From Alcanivorax sp. (GTDB lineage Bacteria > Pseudomonadota > Gammaproteobacteria > Pseudomonadales > Alcanivoracaceae), in assembly GCA_017794945.1 (NCBI GenBank), contig CP051239.1:930001-994000 (forward strand): a stretch of 64,000 nt of DNA, given 5' to 3'. The position numbers were made by a program, and so were the translations under genes. This document shows positions 17,709 through 26,427 of the stretch, piece by piece. The notes under the pieces are model-generated. The model made no database searches, was not told the DNA's origin, and worked only from the letters and a program-made list of their open reading frames with translations. Position 1 is the first letter of the stretch, and each line of letters starts with the position of its first letter.

Positions 17709-19523
17709 TTAATACTCCAGATGAAAACGCCGGGTCAGGCGCTTCTTGAACTCATTGACCACCTGCAGGGACTCCCTGAGCAGGTCTCTTTCCAACGGCG
17801 ACAGCGCCTGTATCAGCAGTTGGTTGTTGCGGCCCTCTTCGTCGTTGCCCTCAAGACGGGCCAGCTGCTGCTTGAGCCGCAGCTCCGCGAACAGCGCCAT
17901 GGACTCGCCCAGCTCCTCGGCGAAGCCGGTCTCCATATGCCCCGCCTCCACCAGCCTGTCGAGCCGGCCGAAGGTACCGGTCTCACCGACGCGGTGCTGC
18001 AGGGACATGGCGCGCACCCCGTGCACCACCGGGAACAGGCCGCCCTTTTTGATATCGATGCCCTGCTGGGGCTTCTTCAGGGCGCCGAACCAGTTCAGCG
18101 GGGTGGAGAACTTCAACAGCGGCCGGGCAAAGCGCGACAGAATCAGATCGTTGTTGCTGCATACCCGGAACAGGTCCCGCCGCAGCTCATCGACCAGCTC
18201 GGTGCGCCCCGCCGCCGGGTGCGCGTCGAGCAGAATCGCCAGGTTCATCATCGAGGCGTCGTCGCCCTGCTTGGCCCAGCGGCCGATGCGTGCCTTCCAG
18301 TCGGTGGCGCTGCCCACCCACTCCGGGTTGGACACCATGATGTTGCCCGGACAACGGGGGTAACCGAGCCGCAGCAGGGTTTCGGTGAAGCGCTGCATGT
18401 GCGCGTCGCGCTCAGGCCAGTTCTCCGGGTCGTCGACGATCAAGGCGTTGTCCTGATCGGTCTTGAGGATCTGCTCGCCCCGCCCTTCGCTGCCCAGCAC
18501 CAGCAGGCAACCGTGCTCCTGATGGCTCTCCGGCACCACGAACTGGAACGCCTTGCTGATGATGCGGCCGTTCAGCGCCGCCAGCAGATCCATGGCGAAG
18601 CGCATCTTGACGCCCTGCGCCATCAGCGCCTGGATCAGTTCCGGCAGACGGGCGCTGGCCATCGCCAGCGCCTCCAGGTTGTCCGCCTTCTCCACTTCCA
18701 GCCCCACCACGTAGGAGCGACTGGAGAAGAAACTGAGCACATCGGTGAGCTCCACCACGCCCACCGGACGGCGGCCGTCCATGACCACCACCCGCTGCAC
18801 CTCGTGGCGGGTCATGCTGACCAGGGCGGCGAACAGAAACTGATCCGGCGGCACCGTCACCAGCTCGAAACTGGCCAGCGCCAGGGCGCGGGAGTCCGGG
18901 GTCAGGCCGTCGTTGACCAGGCCGCGCAACAGGTCGGTTTTGGTGATCACGCCCACATGGCCGTCGCGCTCCATCAGCAGGCTGTCGGCGTTGTGCTCGT
19001 TAAGCGCGGCCACCGCCTGGGCGATAGTGCCGCCGCTGTCGAGTATCAAAGGTTGGCGCATGCATTGATGCACCTTGGCGAGCATAAAGCCCGCCATGGT
19101 CACCCCGCCCTCGCGCCGCTCGGCAAGAAGCTGGTTCTTGCTGGCGAGACGCTGGCGGAAGTAATCGTCGAATTCTTTCTGATCCTGGCACAACGACTGG
19201 AACAGGTCGGCCGGTATCAGATAACACAGAGTTTCTTCTTCGGTAATGAACCGGTAACGGCTGCGACCGTTAAGCACGCTGAGCGCGCCGAACAGATCAC
19301 CGGCACTGTAGACACCAAGCCGTCCCGCCTCCGCGGGAAGGGTCGGGTCCAGCTCCAGTACCGCGCCTTTGTGAACCAGATAGACAAACTGCGCCGGATG
19401 GCGCGCTTCGAGAATCACCGTGCCGGCTTCGAAGTACGCCATTTCCATGGCGTTCTCGAGACGGTGGCGGCGTTCCTCGTCCAGCAATGAAAACGGTAGT
19501 TGGGTAAAGTCCACGTCGATCAT
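17709..19523 (-). CDS. cNMP-binding/CBS/DUF294 nucleotidyltransferase-like protein
   Basis: The product is 604 residues. An N-terminal cyclic-nucleotide-binding beta-roll spans about residues 15-130 (YFEAGTVILEARHPAQFVYLVHKGAVLEL). Two CBS repeats span about 155-280 (MRQPLILDSGGTIAQAVAALNEHNADSLLM and LFAALVSMTRHEVQRVVVMDGRRPVGVVELTDVL). A GlnD-like nucleotidyltransferase core (LVLGSEGRGEQILKTDQDNALIVDD, with the G-S and D-x-D metal motif) and a helical DUF294 substrate domain complete it. It probably senses a nucleotide and nucleotidylates an unknown partner. It lies between MctP and the exonuclease; a hairpin separates it from mctP. The partner could be the transporter, the kinase or something else. 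Confidence 0.85.
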   Translation of the reverse strand: MIDVDFTQLPFSLLDEERRHRLENAMEMAYFEAGTVILEARHPAQFVYLVHKGAVLELDPTLPAEAGRLGVYSAGDLFGALSVLNGRSRYRFITEEETLCYLIPADLFQSLCQDQKEFDDYFRQRLASKNQLLAERREGGVTMAGFMLAKVHQCMRQPLILDSGGTIAQAVAALNEHNADSLLMERDGHVGVITKTDLLRGLVNDGLTPDSRALALASFELVTVPPDQFLFAALVSMTRHEVQRVVVMDGRRPVGVVELTDVLSFFSSRSYVVGLEVEKADNLEALAMASARLPELIQALMAQGVKMRFAMDLLAALNGRIISKAFQFVVPESHQEHGCLLVLGSEGRGEQILKTDQDNALIVDDPENWPERDAHMQRFTETLLRLGYPRCPGNIMVSNPEWVGSATDWKARIGRWAKQGDDASMMNLAILLDAHPAAGRTELVDELRRDLFRVCSNNDLILSRFARPLLKFSTPLNWFGALKKPQQGIDIKKGGLFPVVHGVRAMSLQHRVGETGTFGRLDRLVEAGHMETGFAEELGESMALFAELRLKQQLARLEGNDEEGRNNQLLIQALSPLERDLLRESLQVVNEFKKRLTRRFHLEY

Positions 19524-19542
19524 GGCCAGGTCCTGAACGGAG

Positions 19543-19572
19543 ATCGGGGCCGCGCGGATACGCGGCCCCGAT
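19543..19572 (-). other. Intercistronic hairpin between mctP and DUF294 genes
   Basis: A 12-bp perfect stem (ATCGGGGCCGCG / CGCGGCCCCGAT) with a 6-nt loop has no T-tract in either direction. It is more likely an RNA stability element or partial attenuator than a full terminator, given the operon-like gene order. Confidence 0.5.
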
Positions 19573-19602
19573 ATTCAGCTTACTCCGTTTGTAGTAGCGC
19601 CG

Positions 19603-21399
19603 TTAGTGGGCGGAAGCCCCGCCGGCGCCACGCGGTACGCGGATGTCTTCAACGATATGCTGGATGTGCTCCGGCGGCGGCGCGGTCACACGGGATACCG
19701 CGAACGCGACGATAAAGTTGAGGACCATACCGACGGTACCGATGCCCTCCGGTGATACCCCGAACAGCCAGTTCTCGGCGCTGTTCAGCTCCGGCGACAC
19801 GAACTTGAAGTACACGATGTAGGAGAAGGTGAAGGCCAGGCCTACCGCCATACCCGCGATCGCGCCCTCTTTGTTCATGCGCTTGTAGAAGATGCCCATC
19901 AGAATCACCGGGAAGAAGCTGGCCGCGGCGAGACCGAAGGCGAACGCCACCACCTGCGCCACGAAGCCCGGTGGATTGATACCGAAGTAACCGGCGATCA
20001 GGATCGCCACCACCGCGGCCAGACGCGCCGCCAGCAGCTCCTGTTTCTCGGAAATATCCGGCTTAAGCGTTTTCTTCAGCAAGTCATGGGACACCGCCGA
20101 CGAGATCACCAGCAACAGGCCGGCCGCCGTCGACAGTGCTGCGGCCACGCCACCGGCGGCCACCAGTGCGATCACCCAGGCCGGCAGATTGCCGATCTCC
20201 GGGTTCGCCAGCACGATGATGTCACGGTCGACATACACTTCCGCATCGTTATCGGTGACTTCGTTGGTGACCACGCGCTGACCGTGGGAGCCGGTCACTT
20301 CGTCGCGGTCGCCGGCGAAGGTCGGCGTGCCCTTGAAGGCGGCGCCGGCGGACATCTGTACCCGGCCGTCGTCGTTCTTATCCACCCAGCCGATCAAACC
20401 GGAGTTTTCCCAGTTATAGAACCAGCCCGGCAGCTCTTCGTACTCGGTCTGGTGCACGGTTTCGATCAGGTTGGTACGGGCGAAGGCGCCGACCGCCGGA
20501 GCGGTGGTGTACAGCAGGGCGATAAACAGCAGCGCCCAGCCGGCACTGATACGCGCATCACGGACCGTGGGTACGGTGAAGAAACGCACGATAACGTGGG
20601 GCAGACCGGCGGTACCGCACATCAGCGCGGCGGCGATGAAGAACACATCGATGGTGGACTTCTGACCTTCGGTATAAGCGCCGAAGCCGAGATCCTGAAC
20701 AATGCCGTCCAGTCGCTCGAGCAGGTAGACACCGGTGTCGTTACCGGCGGCGTCCAGTACCGTGGCGCCGAAGCCGGTCTGCGGCAGCACATGGCCGGTC
20801 ATCAGAATGGACAGGAACACCGCCGGTACCAGGAAGGCGAAAATCAATACGCAGTACTGGGCAACCTGGGTGTAGGTAATGCCCTTCATGCCGCCGAGTA
20901 CGGCGTAGAAGAACACGATCGCCATGCCGATCACCACGCCCATGTTCACGTCCACTTCCAGGAAGCGGGCGAACACGATACCCACGCCGCGCATCTGGCC
21001 GGCCACATAGGTAAAGGAAATAAAGATCACGCAGATCACCGCGACGGTACGCGCCACGTTGGAATAGTAACGATCACCGATGAAGTCCGGCACGGTGAAC
21101 TTGCCGAATTTTCTCAGGTAGGGCGCCAGCAGCATCGCCAGCAACACATAGCCGCCGGTCCACCCCATCAGATACACCGAGGCGTCGTAACCGGAGAAGG
21201 CGATGATACCCGCCATGGAAATAAACGATGCCGCGGACATCCAGTCCGCCGCGGTGGCCGCGCCGTTGGCGATCGGTGATACACCGCCGCCGGCGACGTA
21301 GAAGTCTTTCGTGGATGACGCCCGCGACCAGATCGCGATACCGATATATAGCGCGAACGAGCCACCGACGAAAAGATACGTTAGTAGTTGAACATCCAT
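19603..21399 (-). CDS. Sodium/acetate-type symporter MctP (VC_2705-like SSS)
   Basis: The product is 598 residues of the SSS family. Hallmarks are FYVAGGGVSPIANGAATAADWMSAASFISMAGIIAFSGYD at the N-terminus, TYVAGQMRGVGIVFARFLEVD, YAVLGGMKGITYTQVAQYC, and ALSTAAGLLLVISSAVSHDLLKK. A large extracytoplasmic insert of about 80 residues (NWENSGLIGWVDKNDDGRVQ) is typical of the long subfamily that works with a DUF4212 subunit. These carriers import acetate and other short monocarboxylates. The DUF4212 gene lies 31 bp upstream and the CrbS-type kinase further down the same strand, supporting a carboxylate role. The ribosome site is AGAGG. Confidence 0.85.
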   Translation of the reverse strand: MDVQLLTYLFVGGSFALYIGIAIWSRASSTKDFYVAGGGVSPIANGAATAADWMSAASFISMAGIIAFSGYDASVYLMGWTGGYVLLAMLLAPYLRKFGKFTVPDFIGDRYYSNVARTVAVICVIFISFTYVAGQMRGVGIVFARFLEVDVNMGVVIGMAIVFFYAVLGGMKGITYTQVAQYCVLIFAFLVPAVFLSILMTGHVLPQTGFGATVLDAAGNDTGVYLLERLDGIVQDLGFGAYTEGQKSTIDVFFIAAALMCGTAGLPHVIVRFFTVPTVRDARISAGWALLFIALLYTTAPAVGAFARTNLIETVHQTEYEELPGWFYNWENSGLIGWVDKNDDGRVQMSAGAAFKGTPTFAGDRDEVTGSHGQRVVTNEVTDNDAEVYVDRDIIVLANPEIGNLPAWVIALVAAGGVAAALSTAAGLLLVISSAVSHDLLKKTLKPDISEKQELLAARLAAVVAILIAGYFGINPPGFVAQVVAFAFGLAAASFFPVILMGIFYKRMNKEGAIAGMAVGLAFTFSYIVYFKFVSPELNSAENWLFGVSPEGIGTVGMVLNFIVAFAVSRVTAPPPEHIQHIVEDIRVPRGAGGASAH

Positions 21400-21430
21400 C
21401 TCTTGGTCCTCTTTGTTATTTTCGCGGCGC

Positions 21431-21688
21431 TCACTCTTCGTGGACGTCGAATTTTCGGTCGAGCTTGTTCATGGTGAAGGCGTACATCCAGATCAACACC
21501 AGGAACACATAGATCGAGCCCTGCTGGGCGAACCAGAAACCCAGTTTGAAACCGAAGAACTGAATGTTATTGAGTGCATCCACGAACAGGATGCCGCAGC
21601 CGTAGGACACTACGAACCAGATGATGAGATAGGTGAAGATGAGCTTGAGATTAGCGGCCCAGTAGGCACGGGCGTTTTCTTCTCTCAT
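21431..21688 (-). CDS. DUF4212 small subunit of SSS symporter
   Basis: The product is 85 residues. The family pattern is READY here as EENARAYWAANLKLIFTYLIIWFVVSYGCGILFVDAL, then FFGFKLGFWFAQQGSIYVFLVLIWMYAFTMNKLDRKF. It has two transmembrane helices. Such proteins precede long-form SSS carboxylate carriers and are thought to be their accessory subunit. The start at MREENAR is preferred (AAGGGG upstream). It lies 31 bp ahead of the symporter gene. Confidence 0.88.
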   Translation of the reverse strand: MREENARAYWAANLKLIFTYLIIWFVVSYGCGILFVDALNNIQFFGFKLGFWFAQQGSIYVFLVLIWMYAFTMNKLDRKFDVHEE

Positions 21689-21810
21689 TTGTTTACCCCT
21701 TTGCGCACTGACAAACACGGGACCCGCGTTGGCACGGGCCAGCTGGCTCAAGAGTAAACAAAGGTGTGTTCAGCCACAGTATGACTTTAGTCGAAGGGCT
21801 GGGAGCGGAT

Positions 21811-22131
21811 TCAGCGGACGTAGAGGGCGCGCATCAGCCAGTCGTTCAACGACACCACCGCGCCGCCCTTGTGCAGCGCCTCGATAAAACTTTCCTGAAA
21901 ATCGCAGAGATCCCCGTTGAGAAACTCCGGCTGCAGCACGCCCCCGTGGGAGACCTGCACGTCTTCCCAGCCGAAACGCCGGGCTGTTTCTTCCACCAGT
22001 TTGAAGTCATGGACGCTGTGACGGGGGCGGCGGCAAAGAACAATCAGAACGTAGCGTTCCCCGGCCTCGTATTCCGGCTCCATTGCCCTGGTCGCCTCGC
22101 CCTCGGCGAAAAAAGCGTGTACCTCGTACAT
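21811..22131 (-). CDS. Conserved-looking hypothetical protein, function unknown
   Basis: The product is 106 residues, soluble and acidic, with no signal or membrane segment. The sequence alternates strand and helix patterns (YVLIVLCRRPRHSVHDFKLVEETARRFGWEDVQVSHGG, FIEALHKGGAVVSLNDWLM). A strong AGGAG lies seven bases before the ATG, so translation is likely. It lies about 120 bp upstream of the DUF4212 gene on the same strand. I do not recognise a family. A ferredoxin-like or small regulatory fold is possible but unproven. Confidence 0.6.
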   Translation of the reverse strand: MYEVHAFFAEGEATRAMEPEYEAGERYVLIVLCRRPRHSVHDFKLVEETARRFGWEDVQVSHGGVLQPEFLNGDLCDFQESFIEALHKGGAVVSLNDWLMRALYVR

Positions 22132-22393
22132 GTTCCGCTCTCCTGCATAACCCTATTCACATAACCGCCTTTTAAGGGATAGCACGGACCGTGCCGATGT
22201 CGTGATCGAAAAACGGTTAAAGGCCCCCCTAAAAAAATGAAAACATGCGGCGGGGGGACGCCGAGGGTATGGCGGAGAAGCCCTCATTGCGGGGCTTACA
22301 GCGGCGGCCGCTTGCCCGGAACCGGGCGCCAAACCGGGCTCCGAGAGGGCTGGAAACGGCCTCGAAAGGGCCTTTGCAAAGGCAGGTTTCGGC

Positions 22394-23356
22394 CTAAAAA
22401 GATACAACCTGGCCGTCGTTGTTTCCCTCAGACTCGCGCTCCAGAATGGCGCGCAGATCCGCCAGCCGCGTCTCGCGCTTCACCGACTCCATCAGCGGCC
22501 CCGCTTGCGGCCAGCGCCGGCGGCTGTAGCTGAGCCATTGCTTGACCCGACCGCACAGCTGCGCCTCGCTGCCGGTGCCGGCGATATCGGCGCCGAAATC
22601 GCGCAATACCGCCAGCACCTCCGGCCAGCCGGCGGGTTCACCGCCCGCCACTTCCCGGGTCAACAGCGGATTGGCCACCGCGCCGCGCCCCAGCATCAGA
22701 TCCTGGCAACCGCTCTCCGCCTGACAGCGGCGGGCGTCCTCAAGGGTCCAAATTTCGCCGTTGGCAATCACCGGCAAGGTGACCCGGTCACGGATGGCGC
22801 CGATCCGGTCCCAATAGGCCGGTGGCCGGTAACCCTGTCGCTTGGTGCGACCGTGCACGGTGAGCCAGGCGGCGCCGGCCTCCTGCACGCCCAGAGCGTT
22901 ATCCAGCGCCAGATCCATGTGCTCGTTGCCGAGCCGCATTTTCACCGACACCGGTATGTGGGCGGGCACCGCCGCGCGCACCGCCCGGGTCACCGCGTGC
23001 ACCCGCTCCGGCTCATCCAGCAGGATGGCGCCGCCGCCATGGCGGTTGACGATCTTCGCCGGGCAACCGAAATTGAGGTCGATGGCCGGCGCCCCCAGTG
23101 CCACCGCCTGGGCGGCGTTGTCCGCCATGCTCACCGGGTCCGAGCCCAGCAACTGCAGATGCACCGGGGTGCCGGAACGGGTGCGGGCGCCATCGCGCAG
23201 CTCCGGGCACCAGCGGTAGAAGACACGGGGCGGCAACAGCTCGCCGCTGACGCGCACGAACTCGCTGACACACCAGTCGTAGGTGCCGACATCGGTGAGG
23301 GCCCGGCGCACCCAGAAGTCCGCCAGACCCTCCATGGGGGCGAGGATCCGTTTCAT
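22394..23356 (-). CDS. dusC: tRNA-dihydrouridine(16) synthase DusC
   Basis: The product is 320 residues, an FMN-dependent TIM-barrel enzyme that reduces uridine 16 in the D-loop of tRNA. Family blocks are ILAPMEGLADFWVR at the start, CVSEFVRVSGELLP, the active-site APAIDLNFGCPAKIVNRHGGGAIL with the catalytic cysteine, VSVKMRLG, LTVHGRTKRQGYRPPAYW and VIANGEIWTLEDA. The ATG at MKRILAPMEG was chosen by comparison with known DusC N-termini; a GTG 18 bases upstream is possible. It is monocistronic or loosely linked to the SDR gene behind it. Confidence 0.93.
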   Translation of the reverse strand: MKRILAPMEGLADFWVRRALTDVGTYDWCVSEFVRVSGELLPPRVFYRWCPELRDGARTRSGTPVHLQLLGSDPVSMADNAAQAVALGAPAIDLNFGCPAKIVNRHGGGAILLDEPERVHAVTRAVRAAVPAHIPVSVKMRLGNEHMDLALDNALGVQEAGAAWLTVHGRTKRQGYRPPAYWDRIGAIRDRVTLPVIANGEIWTLEDARRCQAESGCQDLMLGRGAVANPLLTREVAGGEPAGWPEVLAVLRDFGADIAGTGSEAQLCGRVKQWLSYSRRRWPQAGPLMESVKRETRLADLRAILERESEGNNDGQVVSF

Positions 23357-23385
23357 GGGCGCGGATTCTAGCACCCATGGGCCGC

Positions 23386-24243
23386 TCAGGTGTTAAGGAT
23401 CACCCCGCCGTTGACGTGCAGGGTCTGGCCGCTGACGTAGGAGCTGTCGGCGCTCGCCAGATAGACATAAGCCGGCGCCACCTCACACGGCTGCCCGGCC
23501 CGGTTCATCGGCACCTGCCCGCCGAACTTGGCGACCTTCTCTTCATCGAAACTGGCCGGAATCAGCGGCGTCCAGATCGGCCCGGGGGCTACCGCGTTAA
23601 CGCGGATGCCCTTGCTGATCAGCGCGGTCGCGAACGAACGCACCAGCGCCTGTACCGCGCCTTTGGTGGCGGTGTAGTCGAGCAGCGTGGGGTTGCCTTT
23701 GAACGCATTGATCGAGGACGTGGAGATAATCGTGTCGCCCTCGTGCAGGTGCGGCAGCGCCGCCTTGGTGAGATAGAAATGGCTGAACACATTGGTGCGG
23801 AAGGTGCGTTCGAGCTGGTCGTTTTCCAGTTCGGTGATCTCCTTCCAATCGTATTGTTCCGCCGCGTTATTCACGACGATATTAATATCGCCCAGGTCAT
23901 TGAGGGTACGGGCGACAGTCTCATGGCAGAACGTGGGATCGCCGACATCGCCACGAATCAACACGCAACGGCGGCCTTCCGCTTCGACCAGATCAGCGGT
24001 CTCCCGTGCGTCGGTTTCCTCTTCCAGGTAGACCAGCGCGCAATCCGCGCCCTCGCGGGCGAAATGCAGCGCCACCGCGCGCCCGATACCGCTGTCGCCG
24101 CCGGTGATCAATGCCACCTTCCCGAGAAGCTTATCGGAGCCGCGATATTCATCACGTATGTACTGCGGCTCCGGCGTCATCCGGTGTTCGTCGCCCGGCT
24201 GCTCGTCTTGATGCTGGGGAGGGAAATGTGATCTGTCGCTCAT
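23386..24243 (-). CDS. Short-chain dehydrogenase/reductase, YghA-like
   Basis: The product is 285 residues. It has the extended N-terminal lead (about 40 residues rich in His, Gln, Pro) typical of YghA/general-stress SDRs, then VALITGGDSGIGRAVALHFAREGAD (NAD(P)-binding Gly motif), NIVVNNAAEQYDWKEI, catalytic serine in ISTSSINAF and YTATKGAVQALVRSFA (Y-x-x-x-K), and APGPIWTPLIP. Redox of an alcohol or aldehyde is certain only at family level. The ribosome site AGGAG lies seven bases before the ATG. These enzymes are often stress-induced, but no promoter feature shows that here. Confidence 0.87.
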   Translation of the reverse strand: MSDRSHFPPQHQDEQPGDEHRMTPEPQYIRDEYRGSDKLLGKVALITGGDSGIGRAVALHFAREGADCALVYLEEETDARETADLVEAEGRRCVLIRGDVGDPTFCHETVARTLNDLGDINIVVNNAAEQYDWKEITELENDQLERTFRTNVFSHFYLTKAALPHLHEGDTIISTSSINAFKGNPTLLDYTATKGAVQALVRSFATALISKGIRVNAVAPGPIWTPLIPASFDEEKVAKFGGQVPMNRAGQPCEVAPAYVYLASADSSYVSGQTLHVNGGVILNT

Positions 24244-24620
24244 GGCTGCTCTCCTTGCAGAGTGAGTCGGCCTGCGTCCAGCGGCCGGGAATGGCTTTCA
24301 ACATGGATCAGCATAGGAGAGGGCCGCTCAAAACGGCCAGCGTCGGGTCGTAAAATCATGGTAAGTCGGGGGAAGGGACGAGCGGCGAGACCGAAACGGA
24401 GCGGCGAAAGAGCCCCGCCGGCTCCGCAAGCGAAACGCCATAGATTAAGGAGATCAGAGGAAGAAGCCGCTTGCGACGACCCGGCGGGCATTTCACTATA
24501 GGACGGCGCCCGGCGAGGCGGAAGGGCGTGTTTAGACCCTTTTGGAATCAACCGGAACTGCTCATTACGGCACCACCCGTTGTGAGCACTCACACACCTC
24601 CAGAGTCAGGAGTTGCGCCG
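24244..24620. other. Gene-free divergent region
   Basis: This 377-bp stretch separates the divergently transcribed SDR and GFA genes. It has an ordinary purine-rich patch but no convincing promoter pair, repeat or RNA gene. Confidence 0.5.
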
Positions 24621-25031
24621 ATGAACACCTACGAAGGCGGCTGTTTGTGCGGCCAGGTCCGCTACCGGATCAGCGGCCCGTTTCACCAGTTCCACCTGTG
24701 TCATTGCTCGCGCTGCCAGCGCTTCAGCGGCACCGCCCACGCGGCCAATCTGATCGCCGCCGCCGACGCGCTGGAATGGCTCAAAGGCGAGGATCAGGTG
24801 CGCCGTTTCGACCTGCCCGAAGCGAAGAGTTTCTCGCGCGCCTTCTGCGTCCAGTGCGGCAGCATGGTGCCCCATGAAAAACGCGACGGCAGCGGCGTGA
24901 TCGTCCCCGCCGGCGGACTGGACCAAACCCCGGACCTGGACCCCAACGATCACATCTTCTATGCCGACCGGGCCGGTTGGTACGACACCGGCCTGGGCGC
25001 GAAGAAGTACGACGGGCCGCCCGGCGCCTGA
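24621..25031 (+). CDS. GFA-family zinc-binding protein
   Basis: The product is 136 residues. The GFA/CENP-V pattern is GGCLCGQVRYRISGP near the N-terminus, HCSRCQRFSGTAHAANLI and FCVQCGSMVPHEKRDG, giving four CxxC or CxC zinc-ligand sites. The family includes S-(hydroxymethyl)glutathione synthase, but most members have no proven reaction. The start ATG-AAC-ACC has AGGAG ten bases upstream. It resembles the second GFA protein at 33.3-33.7 kb only in the zinc motifs, so it is not a recent duplicate. Confidence 0.8.
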   Translation: MNTYEGGCLCGQVRYRISGPFHQFHLCHCSRCQRFSGTAHAANLIAAADALEWLKGEDQVRRFDLPEAKSFSRAFCVQCGSMVPHEKRDGSGVIVPAGGLDQTPDLDPNDHIFYADRAGWYDTGLGAKKYDGPPGA

Positions 25032-25055
25032 AGCCAGGGCCGGCGGCCGCCCCAA

Positions 25056-25084
25056 TTGACCCCCCGGCGGTGCTGAAGTATGTT
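25056..25084 (+). promoter_or_regulatory. Probable promoter of xseB-ispA
   Basis: TTGACC, 17 bp, TATGTT lies about 40 bp upstream of the xseB start. It is a good sigma-70 match in an otherwise GC-rich gap. Confidence 0.6.
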
Positions 25085-25125
25085 GCGCCGGCCATCCCAC
25101 GAGGTCACCCGAGGTTATCGCACAC

Positions 25126-25362
25126 ATGGCCAAAAAGACCCCGCAACTGGAACAATCCCTGGACAGCCTGGAAGCCCTTGTGGAACGCATGGAGTCCGGC
25201 GAGCTGACCCTGGAAGAATCCCTGCAGGCGTTCGAACAGGGCGTCAAACTGACCCGCGAGTGCCAGCAGGCGCTCAGCCAGGCGGAGCAGAAGGTGCGCA
25301 TCCTGCTGGAGCAGGACCCGCAAGCCGAGCCGGTGCCTTTCGAAGGCCGCGATGACCAGTAA
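25126..25362 (+). CDS. xseB: Exodeoxyribonuclease VII small subunit
   Basis: The product is 78 residues with the family pattern [43 protein letters not shown], the helical hairpin that wraps the large subunit XseA. The complex degrades single-stranded DNA in both directions. It overlaps ispA by 11 bp, the widely conserved xseB-ispA-dxs arrangement. XseA is not encoded here. Confidence 0.95.
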   Translation: MAKKTPQLEQSLDSLEALVERMESGELTLEESLQAFEQGVKLTRECQQALSQAEQKVRILLEQDPQAEPVPFEGRDDQ

Positions 25363-26254
25363 CCTCAACGCCCTGGACCCGCTCAACGCCACCGTGCGCG
25401 CGCGGCTCGACCAGGCGCTGCGCGACCATCTGCCGGACCCCGCGGCCAGCGACGCCCCGCGCCTCGCCGAAGCGATGCGCTACGCGGCCCTGGCCGGCGG
25501 CAAGCGGATCCGCCCGATGCTGGTGTACGCCGCCTGCCGGCTCGCCGGCGGCAGCCTGGAACAGGCCGACGTGCCGGCGGTGGCGGTGGAGCTGATCCAC
25601 GCCTACTCCCTGGTCCACGACGACCTGCCGGCGATGGACGACGACGACCTGCGCCGGGGCCAGCCCACCTGCCACCGCGCCTTCGACGAAGCCACCGCGA
25701 TCCTCGCCGGGGACACCCTGCACACCTTCGCCTTCGAGCTGCTCAGCCGCGCCGGCGACTACCCGGACGGCGCCCGCGTGGGCATGGTGCGCGCGCTCAC
25801 CCAGGCCGCCGGCGGCGCCGGCATGGCCGCCGGGCAGATGCAGGACATGGCCGCCCACGGCCAGCTGCAGGACGTGGCCGCCCTGGAACGCATGCATTAC
25901 CTGAAAACCGGCCGCCTGATCACCGCCAGCCTGACCCTGGGCTACCTGGCCGCCGGCCGCCCGGACGCCGAGCTGGCGCGCAATCTGACCGCCTACGGCG
26001 ACGCCATCGGCCTGGCGTTCCAGATCCAGGACGACATCCTCGACGTGACCATGGACACCGAACAGCTCGGCAAACCCAGCAAGTCCGACGAGAAGCACGG
26101 CAAAAGCACCTTCCCGGCCCTGCTCGGCCTGCAGGCCAGCCGCGAGCGCGCCCAGGCCCTGTGCCGGCAGGCCCGCGCCGCCCTCGCCGGCTACGGCGAC
26201 GCCGCCGGTCCGCTGCAACAATTGGCGGACTACATCGTGCAGCGTTCCCACTAG
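25352..26254 (+). CDS. ispA: Farnesyl diphosphate synthase
   Basis: The product is 300 residues, a short-chain polyprenyl synthase condensing IPP with DMAPP and GPP to make FPP. It has the first aspartate-rich motif [15 protein letters not shown] and the second, FQIQDDILD, with [13 protein letters not shown] and KTGRLI near the active site. The last residues (DYIVQRSH) match the usual family ending. Its TAG stop overlaps the first two bases of the long palindrome that follows, so the palindrome abuts the gene without disrupting it. Confidence 0.96.
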   Translation: MTSNLNALDPLNATVRARLDQALRDHLPDPAASDAPRLAEAMRYAALAGGKRIRPMLVYAACRLAGGSLEQADVPAVAVELIHAYSLVHDDLPAMDDDDLRRGQPTCHRAFDEATAILAGDTLHTFAFELLSRAGDYPDGARVGMVRALTQAAGGAGMAAGQMQDMAAHGQLQDVAALERMHYLKTGRLITASLTLGYLAAGRPDAELARNLTAYGDAIGLAFQIQDDILDVTMDTEQLGKPSKSDEKHGKSTFPALLGLQASRERAQALCRQARAALAGYGDAAGPLQQLADYIVQRSH

Positions 26255-26338
26255 GGCCTGTTCACACTGCTTGCATCACGCCTGTTGCGGCAAAAAGGGC
26301 ATCCAGCAGGCGTGATGCAAGTAGTGTGAACAGGCCCT
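26253..26338. repeat. 86-bp near-perfect palindrome (MITE-like)
   Basis: Two 35-bp arms pair with only two mismatches around a 16-bp loop. The outer ends read AGGGCCTGTTCACACT and AGTGTGAACAGGCCCT. The size and ends resemble a small non-autonomous insertion with terminal inverted repeats. No clear target duplication is visible and no second copy was noticed in this window. As RNA it would form a very stable hairpin and could act as a strong 3' structure for ispA, but there is no T-tract. Confidence 0.8.
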
Positions 26339-26350
26339 CCGGCGCAATCA

Positions 26351-26380
26351 CTGACGGTGGACCCCAAGGACCGTTATAAT
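26351..26380 (+). promoter_or_regulatory. Probable dxs promoter
   Basis: CTGACG, 18 bp, then a perfect TATAAT, 47 bp before the dxs start and just outside the palindrome. It suggests dxs has its own transcription start here. Confidence 0.65.
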
Positions 26381-26427
26381 GCCTTCCCCTTGCCAAGCCG
26401 ACGCCGACTGATTCAGGCTCCCAACCA

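Noticed and set aside
21689..21810. Sigma-54 promoter for the DUF4212-mctP run
   Set aside because: TTGGCACGGG looks like a -24 element, but it reads in the wrong direction for the genes and no TTGCT -12 follows at the right spacing.
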